The translations under genes were made by a program, and so were the position numbers. From Streptomyces sp. L-9-10 (lineage in GTDB: Bacteria > Actinomycetota > Actinomycetes > Streptomycetales > Streptomycetaceae): 64,000 nucleotides of DNA. Shown here one piece after another: positions 1-7,367 of this stretch. The stretch is from contig NZ_PHRF01000095.1 of NCBI RefSeq assembly GCF_004151105.1, positions 62,001 to 126,000 of the forward strand, read 5' to 3'. The notes under the pieces are model-generated. The model was given only the letters and a program-made list of their open reading frames with translations, did no database searches and was not told the origin of the DNA. Each line of letters starts with the position of its first letter. The first letter of the stretch is position 1.

Positions 1-1
1 G

Positions 2-382
2 TTTGCCCCCAAGGTGAAGGTCAGCGCCCACTGCGACCTCCCCTGCGGCGTGTACGACCCGGCCCAGGCCCGCATCGAGGCCGAGTCCGTCAAGGCCGTC
101 CAGGAGAAGATGCAGGGCAACGACGACGCCCACTTCCAGGCGCGCGCGACGGTCATCAAGGAGCAGCGCGCCGAGCTCGCGAAGCACCACGTCTCGGTGC
201 TCTGGAGCGACTACTTCAAGCCCCCGCACTTCGAGAAGTACCCGGAGCTGCACCAACTGGTCAACGACACCCTCAAGGCGCTGTCGACCGCGAAGGGCTC
301 GAAGGACCCGGCCACGGGCCAGAAGGCCCTGGACTACATCGCCCAGATCGACAAGATCTTCTGGGAGACGAAGAAGGCCTGA
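2..382 (+). CDS. sodN: Nickel superoxide dismutase, 5' end cut by window edge
   Basis: Converts superoxide to oxygen and hydrogen peroxide using nickel. The frame is open from base 2 and begins FAPKVKVSAHCDLPCGVYDP. HCDLPCG is the nickel hook: in mature NiSOD it becomes the N terminus after removal of a short leader, and the His amine/imidazole and both Cys bind Ni. Only a few leader residues and the true start lie outside the window; a GTG at 14 is internal to the leader and is not the start. The protein ends FWETKKA with TGA at 380-382. Its last codons reappear at 7199-7213, which marks this 3' end as a possible integration site. Confidence 0.96.
   Translation, partial: FAPKVKVSAHCDLPCGVYDPAQARIEAESVKAVQEKMQGNDDAHFQARATVIKEQRAELAKHHVSVLWSDYFKPPHFEKYPELHQLVNDTLKALSTAKGSKDPATGQKALDYIAQIDKIFWETKKA
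364..378 (+). repeat. Left copy of 15-bp direct repeat at sodN 3' end (candidate attL)
   Basis: The bases ggagacgaagaaggc encode the ETKKA end of SodN and occur again at 7199-7213. Over 21 aligned bases the two copies differ at only a few positions, and the second copy is also followed by a stop codon. A tyrosine-recombinase remnant lies 37 bp downstream. Together these suggest attachment-site core duplication by an element that used the 3' end of sodN. The pairing is seen directly; the att role is inferred. Confidence 0.5.
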
Positions 383-414
383 TCGCCGATCATGCCGCTT
401 GACCTGCGGTTACA

Positions 415-656
415 TCACACGCAGCGCTTTCCGGCCGCACCCGGCCCGCAGGACTCCATACCGGAGCCCCTGCCGGACCGGGTGCGGTCTTCTTCGCCCG
501 GCCAAAGGTGCACGTAGATCCGCAGCGTGATGACGGCGGACGCGTGGCCGAGGACCAGTGGACCTGCTTGACGCTCGCTCCGCCGGCAACGAGGGCGGAG
601 GTAGAGAAGTGGCGCAGGTCGTGGGTCACCATGGGCGGCAGACCGTCATCGCCCAC
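415..656 (-). pseudogene. Tyrosine recombinase (integrase), C-terminal remnant with frameshift
   Basis: Read on the minus strand, the segment starts in the catalytic domain with a THDLRHF box (HxLRH-type) and continues GGASVKQVH. It must then shift frame by one base, near 557, to continue LVLGHASAVITLRIYVHLWP up to a TGA at 415-417. This is the C-terminal catalytic box pattern of phage-type integrases, with the LGHAS box and the Tyr nucleophile region. The N-terminal DNA-binding domain and the first catalytic Arg are missing, so the gene is truncated as well as frameshifted and cannot make an active enzyme. Its position beside the sodN repeat fits the integrase of the element inserted here. 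Confidence 0.75.
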
Positions 657-711
657 GACGGTGAGCGATCGGCCTGCGGAACACGGTCGACAGCGATGGC
701 CGAGTCGGCTC

Positions 712-1530
712 TCAGCGGCGGCAGACGAGGACGCCGCCGAGGCACCTGATCTCGAAGGCCCCCTGCTGATCGATGTGATCGACGAGGATGGTGCGGGCCC
801 GCTCGATCGTCGCCCCGAACGGCACGTCGTGCTGGTCCGCCCATGCCCGGTAGGAGGCCAGGTGCGCGACGACCGGTTCGGGATCGTGGACTGTGATGGT
901 GCCGGGCAGTTCCGTCGTCTCCACCCGCCCGAACTCCTCGCCCAGGAAAGCCGGGGCCTTCTCCAGGGAGAAGCGGGCGCTGAGCGAGATGCGGGCCGGG
1001 CCGCGTCCGGTGCCGAGAACGTCGCCGGCTGCCCGCTGCCACAGGTCGTCGAGCTCGGCCTTGTCCCGATCGCTGTTGGTGGAGACGATCACCAACCCGT
1101 CACGAGTGACGACGCGGGACAGTTCCCTGACCGCCTGCGGGATATCGAGGACGTGGTAGAGCATGTGCAGCGCCAAGGCGCCATCGGCGCTCCCCGTGGC
1201 CAGTGGCAAGTGAGTGGCGTCCGCTACAGCGACCGGGCCAGGGACACTGGCGAGGATGCCAGGAGCGATGTCCAGGCCCAGCAGAGCAAGGTCGGGCCGT
1301 TCGTCGCGAAGTCGCTGGATGAACGTGCCGTTGCCGCAGCCGATGTCGACCATGCGCCCTCGTACGCCGCTCAGTTGCTCGGCCACGATGCCGGGCAGGT
1401 CGTAACGGGGCGCCTGCCACTGGTAGAGCGACTGTCGTGCGGCCAGATCCCGATCAGTGCTGTAGGCGCTTCCGGCGAGGCGGCCCCGGTCGGTGACAGC
1501 GGCGGCGTGTGCGGCGGACGGTTCGGTCAC
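712..1530 (-). CDS. SAM-dependent class I methyltransferase
   Basis: About 272 residues from a GTG at 1530 (VTEPSAAHAAAV), chosen because a GGAG ribosome site lies about 8 bases upstream and because the open frame further upstream is low-complexity. Motif I is VDIGCGNGTF, followed by the acidic GLDIAPG strand and VADATHLPLATGSAD, a typical SAM-binding Rossmann fold of the Methyltransf_11/25 type. The substrate is not evident. The start overlaps the end of the regulator remnant at 1527-2058 by a GTGA, so the two were one operon. The methyltransferase frame itself is intact, although the genes around it are decaying. Confidence 0.82.
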   Translation of the reverse strand: MTEPSAAHAAAVTDRGRLAGSAYSTDRDLAARQSLYQWQAPRYDLPGIVAEQLSGVRGRMVDIGCGNGTFIQRLRDERPDLALLGLDIAPGILASVPGPVAVADATHLPLATGSADGALALHMLYHVLDIPQAVRELSRVVTRDGLVIVSTNSDRDKAELDDLWQRAAGDVLGTGRGPARISLSARFSLEKAPAFLGEEFGRVETTELPGTITVHDPEPVVAHLASYRAWADQHDVPFGATIERARTILVDHIDQQGAFEIRCLGGVLVCRR

Positions 1531-2058
1531 GTCGGCAACTCCAGAGGGTGGGCGGCGGGTGAGGCCGCAAGGACGGCCGTGTGCTGGAGTCGTTCGCGCA
1601 GGTGTACGGCCTGCGCGGCTCCACCGTACTGTGGCCCGCTCAGTTCCTGGCCCAGGGCGGTGAGCCGGCGCACAATGCTTGCCGACATGCGCTCCGGCCG
1701 AGAGTCGAGGACGAAGCCGAGCATGGCCTCGGTACCGTCCAGGTCGCCCAGGAGCAGATGGCCGCGGGCAAGATCGACGTGGGCGGCGAACAGGTCTCCG
1801 ACCGACTGATCGTCGTCTTCGGCACTGCGATAGAGCCGGATCGCGGTGTCGGCACTGGCGATGGCCTGCTGAACATGCTTCCGCCCGCCCACGGCCAGGT
1901 GGCTCGTCCCGGCGTACGCGAACTGCTTGGCGGCCGGGAAGGCGAAGATGCCCGCACCTCGTCGCGGCCCGGCATCGCCTCACGGGAGCGCTCGGCATCC
2001 GCCAGCGCGGCCACCGCACCCGCCCGGTCTCCGGCTATTGCCGAAGCGGTCGCGCAGT
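1527..2058 (-). pseudogene. C-terminal remnant of a Streptomyces regulator with TPR-like tail
   Basis: Minus-strand reading gives IAGDRAGAVAALADAERSRE and then, after a one-base frameshift near 1950, IFAFPAAKQFAYAGTSHLAV and IRLYRSAEDDDQSVGDLFAAH up to the stop at 1527. This is the helical-repeat C terminus seen in many Streptomyces HTH regulators of about 400 residues. The N-terminal HTH is absent: homology stops at about 2058, exactly where an unrelated plus-strand gene fragment begins. The gene is therefore both truncated and frameshifted. Its end overlaps the start of the methyltransferase. The family assignment is from memory of such tails and is moderately sure. Confidence 0.6.
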
Positions 2059-2411
2059 CGGGCGACTGGGTCTTCGGCTCCCACCTGGTCGACGAAGCCC
2101 TCCAGGCCGTCGGCCTCACCCGCGCCCAACTCCCCGCCCGCTTGTTCTGCCCGCAGGTCGTCACCGACACCGGCGCCAAGCTGTCCAAGTCGCTGATCCG
2201 CGAAGGCTGTGCGCCCTTGCCCGAAGGCGCAGCCGCCTGGATGCTCGACACTCGTCAGTGGCCCGGCACCATCGCGGAGTTTGCCGAGCAACTGCTGACC
2301 TTGACCGATACGTTGCTGTCCAACCCCCGCCACTTCTTCCGCTCGTACTCGGCCTCCGAGATCGGCCGCATCATGACCGCACCAACCACCAGGAGCATTC
2401 CCGCCCCATGA
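2058..2411 (+). pseudogene. 3' fragment of a class I aminoacyl-tRNA synthetase-like protein
   Basis: The readable protein begins abruptly at SGDWVFGSHLVDEALQAVGL and continues CPQVVTDTGAKLSKSLIREG. KLSKS resembles the KMSKS loop of class I aminoacyl-tRNA synthetases and related nucleotidyl-transfer enzymes. The remainder (LLTLTDTLLSNPRHFFRSY) is helical. No start codon or catalytic N terminus with an HIGH motif is present; upstream lies the opposing regulator remnant. The stop TGA overlaps the ATG of the ASCH gene (ATGA), so the two were translationally coupled. The full-length function is unknown; the KMSKS-like reading is an inference from a short motif. Confidence 0.5.
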
Positions 2412-2764
2412 CCAATACCACCGTCCGCGTCCGAGAACTCAACCTCTACCGCCAGTACTTCGACCTCGTCGCCGCAGGTACCAAGACCATCGAAGTACGG
2501 GTGAAGTACCCCCACCTCGCCGACCTCGCAGCCGGCGAAACCATCCGCTTCCGCATCACGGGCACAGACGAGACCTGCGACGTGAAGGTCAAGCGGGTCA
2601 CTGAGTACTCGGACTTCGAGGCACTGCTCGACGGCGAGGGACCAGCGAACGTCAACCCGACCGCCACCCGCGAACAGCAGCTCACCAACGTCCGCGCCAT
2701 CTAACCACCCGAGAAAGAAGCCCTCGGCGCCCTCGCCATTGAGATCGCGCGTACCAGCCGCTAA
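2408..2764 (+). pseudogene. ASCH-domain protein interrupted by a nonsense codon
   Basis: Starts MTNTTVRVRELNLYRQYFDL and has the ASCH signature: a YFDLVAAGTKTIEVRVKYP strand-helix start, then ETIRFRITGTDETCDVKV. ASCH domains are small beta-barrels thought to bind RNA or act in nucleoside chemistry. The frame reads LTNVRAI, then TAA at 2702-2704, and continues in the same frame PPEKEALGALAIEIARTSR to a second TAA at 2762-2764. Related proteins usually have a residue such as Tyr between RAI and PPEKE, so one base change (TAC/TAT to TAA) probably removed the last helix of about 19 residues. A shortened 98-residue product is still possible. The start overlaps the upstream synthetase-like fragment. 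Confidence 0.7.
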
Positions 2765-2866
2765 CGCATTTTGAACGACACACCCACGGGAAGGCGGGGC
2801 CCGGGAAGTTGCACGCCACTAAAGTGACGTTTCGCAAGATGAGATGATCAACTTCCTGGAGTTCAG

Positions 2867-3241
2867 ATGGACTTAGCGTTCGCCGAGTTGGCACTTGCAG
2901 CTCTGGGTGGTGCCAGCGGAAGCCTGAGCGAAGCCGTCGTGACGGATGTCTGGCGACGCCTCCGGGACCGCTTCTCCAGCGACGACCGGGCCGTTGCCGC
3001 ACTGGAGGGACGGGACACCGACGATCCGGATGCCGTAGCCGCACTCAGCGAGGCGCTGCGTCGCGAGGCCGCGGCCGACCCGGAGTTCCGGCGCGAGATG
3101 GAAGAGCTGCAGTCCCTCCTAACCTGGCCTGCAGGCGGCACCGTCAACACCGTGCGCGACTCTCACGGCCTGAACGCCCCCGGAGCGACGTTCAGCGGCA
3201 CGGTGAACATGTCCTTCGGCCGGTCCGAGCAGGGGCAGTGA
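2867..3241 (+). CDS. Small helical protein with C-terminal motif shared with adjacent NLR; putative effector
   Basis: 124 residues from an ATG with a GGAG site 8 bases upstream. Residues 1-86 are Ala/Leu-rich and predicted helical with many charged residues (VWRRLRDRF, LSEALRREAAADPEFRREM), with no enzyme motif I recognise. Residues about 94-118 are different: Gly/Asn/Thr/Ser-rich, containing GLNAPGATFSGTVNMSFG. Nearly the same motif, GLNAPGADLRGAVINMEMG, occurs at residues 22-40 of the next protein. The stop overlaps that gene's GTG (GTGA), so both are made together. Published bacterial NLR systems pair a small helical (Bell-type) effector carrying a C-terminal amyloid motif with an NLR carrying the same motif at its N terminus; this pair has that layout. 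Function is inferred from architecture only. Confidence 0.75.
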   Translation: MDLAFAELALAALGGASGSLSEAVVTDVWRRLRDRFSSDDRAVAALEGRDTDDPDAVAALSEALRREAAADPEFRREMEELQSLLTWPAGGTVNTVRDSHGLNAPGATFSGTVNMSFGRSEQGQ

Positions 3242-6200
3242 CTACGCAACCACCCGAGCCCGCTCGGGACACGACAGCGAACAGTGTCATCGGCTCGACG
3301 GGCCTCAACGCCCCGGGGGCGGATCTCCGCGGTGCCGTCATCAACATGGAGATGGGCCTCACCAGCCGCAGCCCCTCTGCCCAGGAGTTGCTCGCACTGG
3401 GATCGGTAGAGGCGCCGTACGGCCGGCTCCCGGAGGCCGTGCTGGGCCGGGACGGAACCCTCACGGCTCTCGCGCAGGCCAACGCGGCGGACCACCCGCG
3501 TATCCACGTTCTGACCGGAATGGGCGGGGTGGGAAAAACGACGGTCGCCCTAAGCACAGCTCAGAGGGCCAAAGAGAACGGAGTCGAGGTCTTCTGGATC
3601 CCCGCCGGATCCGCAACGGCTGTGGCCGACGGGATGCGGCACGCGGCCCTCCTCTCCGGGGCCCCAGCCGAGCACGTCGCCCATGCTTGGGAGAAGGGCG
3701 GACGGCCTGCGGCCGATCTGGTGTGGCGCCATCTGGCGGCCCTGGACCGCCCGTGGCTGCTCGTCTTCGACGATGCCGATGATCTAGACGTCCTGTCCTG
3801 CCCAGGTGCTGCGGTGGCCGATGCCACGGGCTGGGTCAGGCCCCCGGTCGGCAGGTCGCAGGGCGTCCTGGTCACCACACGCGACGGCAACGAGCGGTCC
3901 TGGGGCGGCCGGATCGCGCACTTCCACCGACTTGAGGTCCTGGAACCCGAATTCGCGGGCCGACTCCTCCAGGAGCTGGCTCCGAAGGCGGGTCACACGG
4001 ACTCCGCCATGGCCCTTGCCGACCGGCTGGGTTCCCTGCCGCTCGCGCTGCACCTGGCGGGCACGTACCTGGACATGGCGCACGGCGATCCGCTGGCCGA
4101 AGCACAGAATTTCACAGAGTACGTCGCCGCGCTCGGCGATTCTCCGATGCTCCTCGACGACGCGACGGAGGGTGTGCACGGGGATCTGCGCAGCGCGGAG
4201 GAGCGCGCCCGCCGGACCATTGCCGGTACTTGGGAACTCTCCCTCTCCCTCCTCGAACGCCAGGGCACGGCACACGCCCGTGGCTTGCTGCAGTTGCTGT
4301 CCTGCTTCGCTCCGACCGCCTCCCTCCCGAACGCCCTTCTCGCCCCGTCCACGATTGCTGCCCTGGGGATGTGGCCTACGGGCATGCCACCCCGGGCAAT
4401 CAGAACGGCCCTGAGCGGCCTGCGCCGGTTCGGTCTCATCGGGGTCGACACGCGCTCGACGGAACTCGTGTACCAAATCCACCGGCTTGTGGCAGAGGTA
4501 TCGGTGGCCCCACTTCTCGCGGAGCCTGCGGACTACCGAGAGGTGTGGGACTCAGCCGCCGATCTGCTGGTGGCAGCCACCCCGTACATGGAGAACCCGC
4601 GGGATCCGAGTTCCTGGCCGGCCTGGCAGGGACTCATTCCGCACTGGCTCGTCATGATGCTTCGGCTGCCACGATGGGGTACCGCTGCCGATGACCGACT
4701 CAACGGCGTGTTGATCAGTGCCGGAGTCGCCGTGTCCTATCTGCATTTCCGGGGCGAGTACGCAGCATCGTGCGGACTGGCGGACGAAGCGCTGGAGCGC
4801 GCCCATTCCGCGGAAGCCGCCCCCTGGGTCAGGGTGAACATCCGTCGGCATCGGGCGGTCGCGGTCGAGGAGATGGGCAATCTGAAGGAGGCCGAGTCCG
4901 AACTCGACCGCATTGTGGACGAGTGCGTCACGCAGTTCGGGGCGGCCGATTCCACCACCCTGTCCGTGCGCTACCAACGGGCGCGGGTGACGTCGCAGCG
5001 GGGGAAGCTCAACGAGGCGGAGCGCGAGTACGACGAGGTGATCCGCCATGAGACCCGGCTGTTCGGTGCGGAGGCGGCCACTACATTGCGTTCGCGGCAC
5101 GGCCGCGCAATCTGCATCAGGAGCATGGGACGCCTTGATGAAGCGGCGGACGAAGGAAGGCAGGTGCTGGAAGGGCTACGGGCCGAGCTGGGAGAGAAAC
5201 ACCCCGATGTCCTCGAAGCCCAACACGAATTCGCGATCTCGTTGCGCGACCAAGGGCAGAACGAGCGCGCCGAGGAAGTCTTCCGCCAGGTACTCCAGCT
5301 GGAGGAGGAGGTTCTCTCACTTGAGCATCCGTCCACGCTGATCACTCGTGCGAACCTGGCCTCCACGCTCATGCTGCGCCAGGAATTCGCTGCGGCGGAA
5401 GCCGAGATCCACGCTGTGCTGGATGCACGGACTCGCATCCTCGGGCCCGACCATCCCGAGACGCTCGACGCACGCCACACCTTGGCCATACTGCAAATGC
5501 GGCAAGGGGAACTCGATGCGAAGAGCGCAGCGACTGTCTTTGCGGAGCTGACCGCCGCGCAAAGGAGGCAACTCGTCGATGACCATCCCAATGTGCTGGT
5601 AGGCCGCCAGAGTCATGCCGCGGCTCTGCGCTCCCTGGGCGAACTGACCGAGTCCGAATCGGAGTACAGGTCAATCCTGGACGCGACAACCGCGCGCCAC
5701 GGGGAACATCACCCAGTCACGCTCAACGCCCGCTTCGAGTGGGCGATGGCTTTGGGACGCATCGGGCGAACAGAGGACGCAGTATCCGAGATGCGCAAGG
5801 TCTTGGCTCTTCAGGAGCACGTGCTCGGTATCTCGCACCGCAACGTCGCCAGTGTCCGGGCGTCGCTGGGCACACTCCTGCTGCAACAAGGACGCCTCGC
5901 GGAGGCCGAAGAGCACTTGCGGCGGGCGCTGAACGCTCTGCCGGAGGACGACAGCAACTGCCTGGATGTCCGACACGATCTGGTGGCAGTACTACACGCA
6001 CGCGGAAACCTGCGGGAGGCGATTCGCCAGCTGCGGGAGATCGCCCGCGAGGAACGGCAGAGGTCGGGTCCCACGCACCCGGACGCGATCAATGCCCGCA
6101 ATAGTCTCGGGGTCGCGCTCAAGGACTTCGGAAGCCTCGACGAAGCAGCTGCCGTCTACCGCGAAGCGCTCAAGGACGCGGCATGCAAGCACTCCGACAA

Positions 6201-7023
6201 TCAGCCCTTGGTACTGACGCTACGCCGCAACCTCGCTGTAGTCATGCGCATTCAGGGCAATCTCGACGAAGCGGAGAAGGAGCAGTTGGCGATCCTGGAG
6301 ACCCAGGAACGTAGGCACGGACCTGAACACCCCGAAACGCTTGCCACACGGCTCTCTCTCGCCCGCATTCTGGATGACAGGGGGTCCGCCGCCGAGGCCG
6401 AGGCTGCGTACCGGGAAATTCTATCTGTCTGCATCCGCATCATGGGGCGTGACCACCGACAGACCCTGTCCGTCCATGGGAACTTGGCCTTCCTGCTCGC
6501 CGATCACGAACGGTTCGCTGAAGCGGAGGCGGAGTACCGCGACGCGCTGGACGTATGCCGGAAGGTCCTTGGGGATGAGCACCCCGAGACTTTGACGATG
6601 AACCACAACCTGGCCATGGCGCTGGGCAACCAAGGGAAACTCGCCGAGGCTCTTCCCCGGTTCCGTGACGTCGTGGAGCGTCGGGAAGGCGCACTGGGAA
6701 CTGACCATCCAGAGACGCTGATAGCCCGCAAGAACCTCGGTGAAAACCTGAGCCGGGTGGGGCAGCCAGCGGAAAGCGCAGAACAGTTCAAGGAAGTGGC
6801 GGAGGGCTGGGCGCGTACACGCGGCGCGGACCACGACTCGGTCTGGGACGCGCAATACCGACGAGCCCAACTGCTTTGGGAGGCTGGACAACCTCGCGCC
6901 GCCCAGGACGAGCTCGAAGCGCTGCTGGATCGCGCCCTGAAGGCCCGGCAGGACGGGAATTCACGCGTAACTGCGCTGCAACGGGTGCTGATGGCCGTGC
7001 GCGCCGACGACGGCGCTTCCTAG
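3238..7023 (+). CDS. NB-ARC/TPR protein (bacterial NLR-like, STAND NTPase)
   Basis: 1261 residues, GTG start overlapping the upstream gene. Order: residues 15-40 carry the motif shared with the upstream protein; 88-280 form an NB-ARC core with P-loop GMGGVGKTT (94-102), Walker B LLVFDDADD (174-182), GVLVTTRD sensor (209-216) and GSLPLAL (265-271); then a winged-helix region; from about 525 to the C terminus about sixteen kinesin-light-chain-type TPR repeats of the form HPETL-x2-R-x2-LA-x3-G-x3-EAE. STAND proteins of this kind are signal sensors: repeats detect a trigger, the ATPase oligomerises and the N terminus passes on the signal. All ATPase motifs look intact and the frame is uninterrupted, unlike several genes to its left. 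Confidence 0.88.
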   Translation: MTTQPPEPARDTTANSVIGSTGLNAPGADLRGAVINMEMGLTSRSPSAQELLALGSVEAPYGRLPEAVLGRDGTLTALAQANAADHPRIHVLTGMGGVGKTTVALSTAQRAKENGVEVFWIPAGSATAVADGMRHAALLSGAPAEHVAHAWEKGGRPAADLVWRHLAALDRPWLLVFDDADDLDVLSCPGAAVADATGWVRPPVGRSQGVLVTTRDGNERSWGGRIAHFHRLEVLEPEFAGRLLQELAPKAGHTDSAMALADRLGSLPLALHLAGTYLDMAHGDPLAEAQNFTEYVAALGDSPMLLDDATEGVHGDLRSAEERARRTIAGTWELSLSLLERQGTAHARGLLQLLSCFAPTASLPNALLAPSTIAALGMWPTGMPPRAIRTALSGLRRFGLIGVDTRSTELVYQIHRLVAEVSVAPLLAEPADYREVWDSAADLLVAATPYMENPRDPSSWPAWQGLIPHWLVMMLRLPRWGTAADDRLNGVLISAGVAVSYLHFRGEYAASCGLADEALERAHSAEAAPWVRVNIRRHRAVAVEEMGNLKEAESELDRIVDECVTQFGAADSTTLSVRYQRARVTSQRGKLNEAEREYDEVIRHETRLFGAEAATTLRSRHGRAICIRSMGRLDEAADEGRQVLEGLRAELGEKHPDVLEAQHEFAISLRDQGQNERAEEVFRQVLQLEEEVLSLEHPSTLITRANLASTLMLRQEFAAAEAEIHAVLDARTRILGPDHPETLDARHTLAILQMRQGELDAKSAATVFAELTAAQRRQLVDDHPNVLVGRQSHAAALRSLGELTESESEYRSILDATTARHGEHHPVTLNARFEWAMALGRIGRTEDAVSEMRKVLALQEHVLGISHRNVASVRASLGTLLLQQGRLAEAEEHLRRALNALPEDDSNCLDVRHDLVAVLHARGNLREAIRQLREIAREERQRSGPTHPDAINARNSLGVALKDFGSLDEAAAVYREALKDAACKHSDNQPLVLTLRRNLAVVMRIQGNLDEAEKEQLAILETQERRHGPEHPETLATRLSLARILDDRGSAAEAEAAYREILSVCIRIMGRDHRQTLSVHGNLAFLLADHERFAEAEAEYRDALDVCRKVLGDEHPETLTMNHNLAMALGNQGKLAEALPRFRDVVERREGALGTDHPETLIARKNLGENLSRVGQPAESAEQFKEVAEGWARTRGADHDSVWDAQYRRAQLLWEAGQPRAAQDELEALLDRALKARQDGNSRVTALQRVLMAVRADDGAS

Positions 7024-7367
7024 CGTCAACGGCTACGCAATTGCCTTGGGTGATCACCGATACCTCTGGCAGCAGAGGCACGACAGTCCGCAGAGCACCC
7101 AATCAAGACCGTCGCGCCCCGTCGCCACCAATCACCAAAAGGTCAGGTCAGCCCCCACAGGAGGGTTCCCTGCGGGTCACCGACCCGGCCCATTACTAGG
7201 AGACGAAGAAGGCGTAGTGAACCGCACCGCCCCTGCCTAGGGATGGGGGGACAAGCGTGGACGGTACGCCCTCTACCACCGACCCGCACGCACTGCGCCT
7301 CTGCTCTCCCATTGGAAATGCTGCGGCGGGCGCGGCGTTCCCGCCTGCTGCTTCCGCCGAAGCGACG
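7024..7367. other. Intergenic region holding the right copy of the sodN repeat
   Basis: 344 bases with no convincing gene between the NLR gene and the convergent nuclease gene. Base composition is less GC-rich than the flanks. It holds the second copy of the sodN 3'-end repeat at 7199-7213, just before a TAG, and so probably the right boundary of the inserted element. Apart from short inverted repeats I see no clear terminator. Confidence 0.5.
7199..7213 (+). repeat. Right copy of 15-bp direct repeat (candidate attR)
   Basis: Identical to 364-378 (ggagacgaagaaggc) and followed by gtag, so it would still encode the ETKKA-stop end of SodN if joined to the gene. It lies in non-coding DNA, where there is no codon-level reason for the match. 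It therefore looks like the other half of an attachment-site duplication. Confidence 0.5.

Noticed and set aside
508..1809. Long plus-strand open frame across the methyltransferase region
   Set aside because: It is antisense to the intact methyltransferase, whose SAM-binding motif VDIGCGNG is clear. The plus-strand protein has no recognisable domain and has shadow-type composition.
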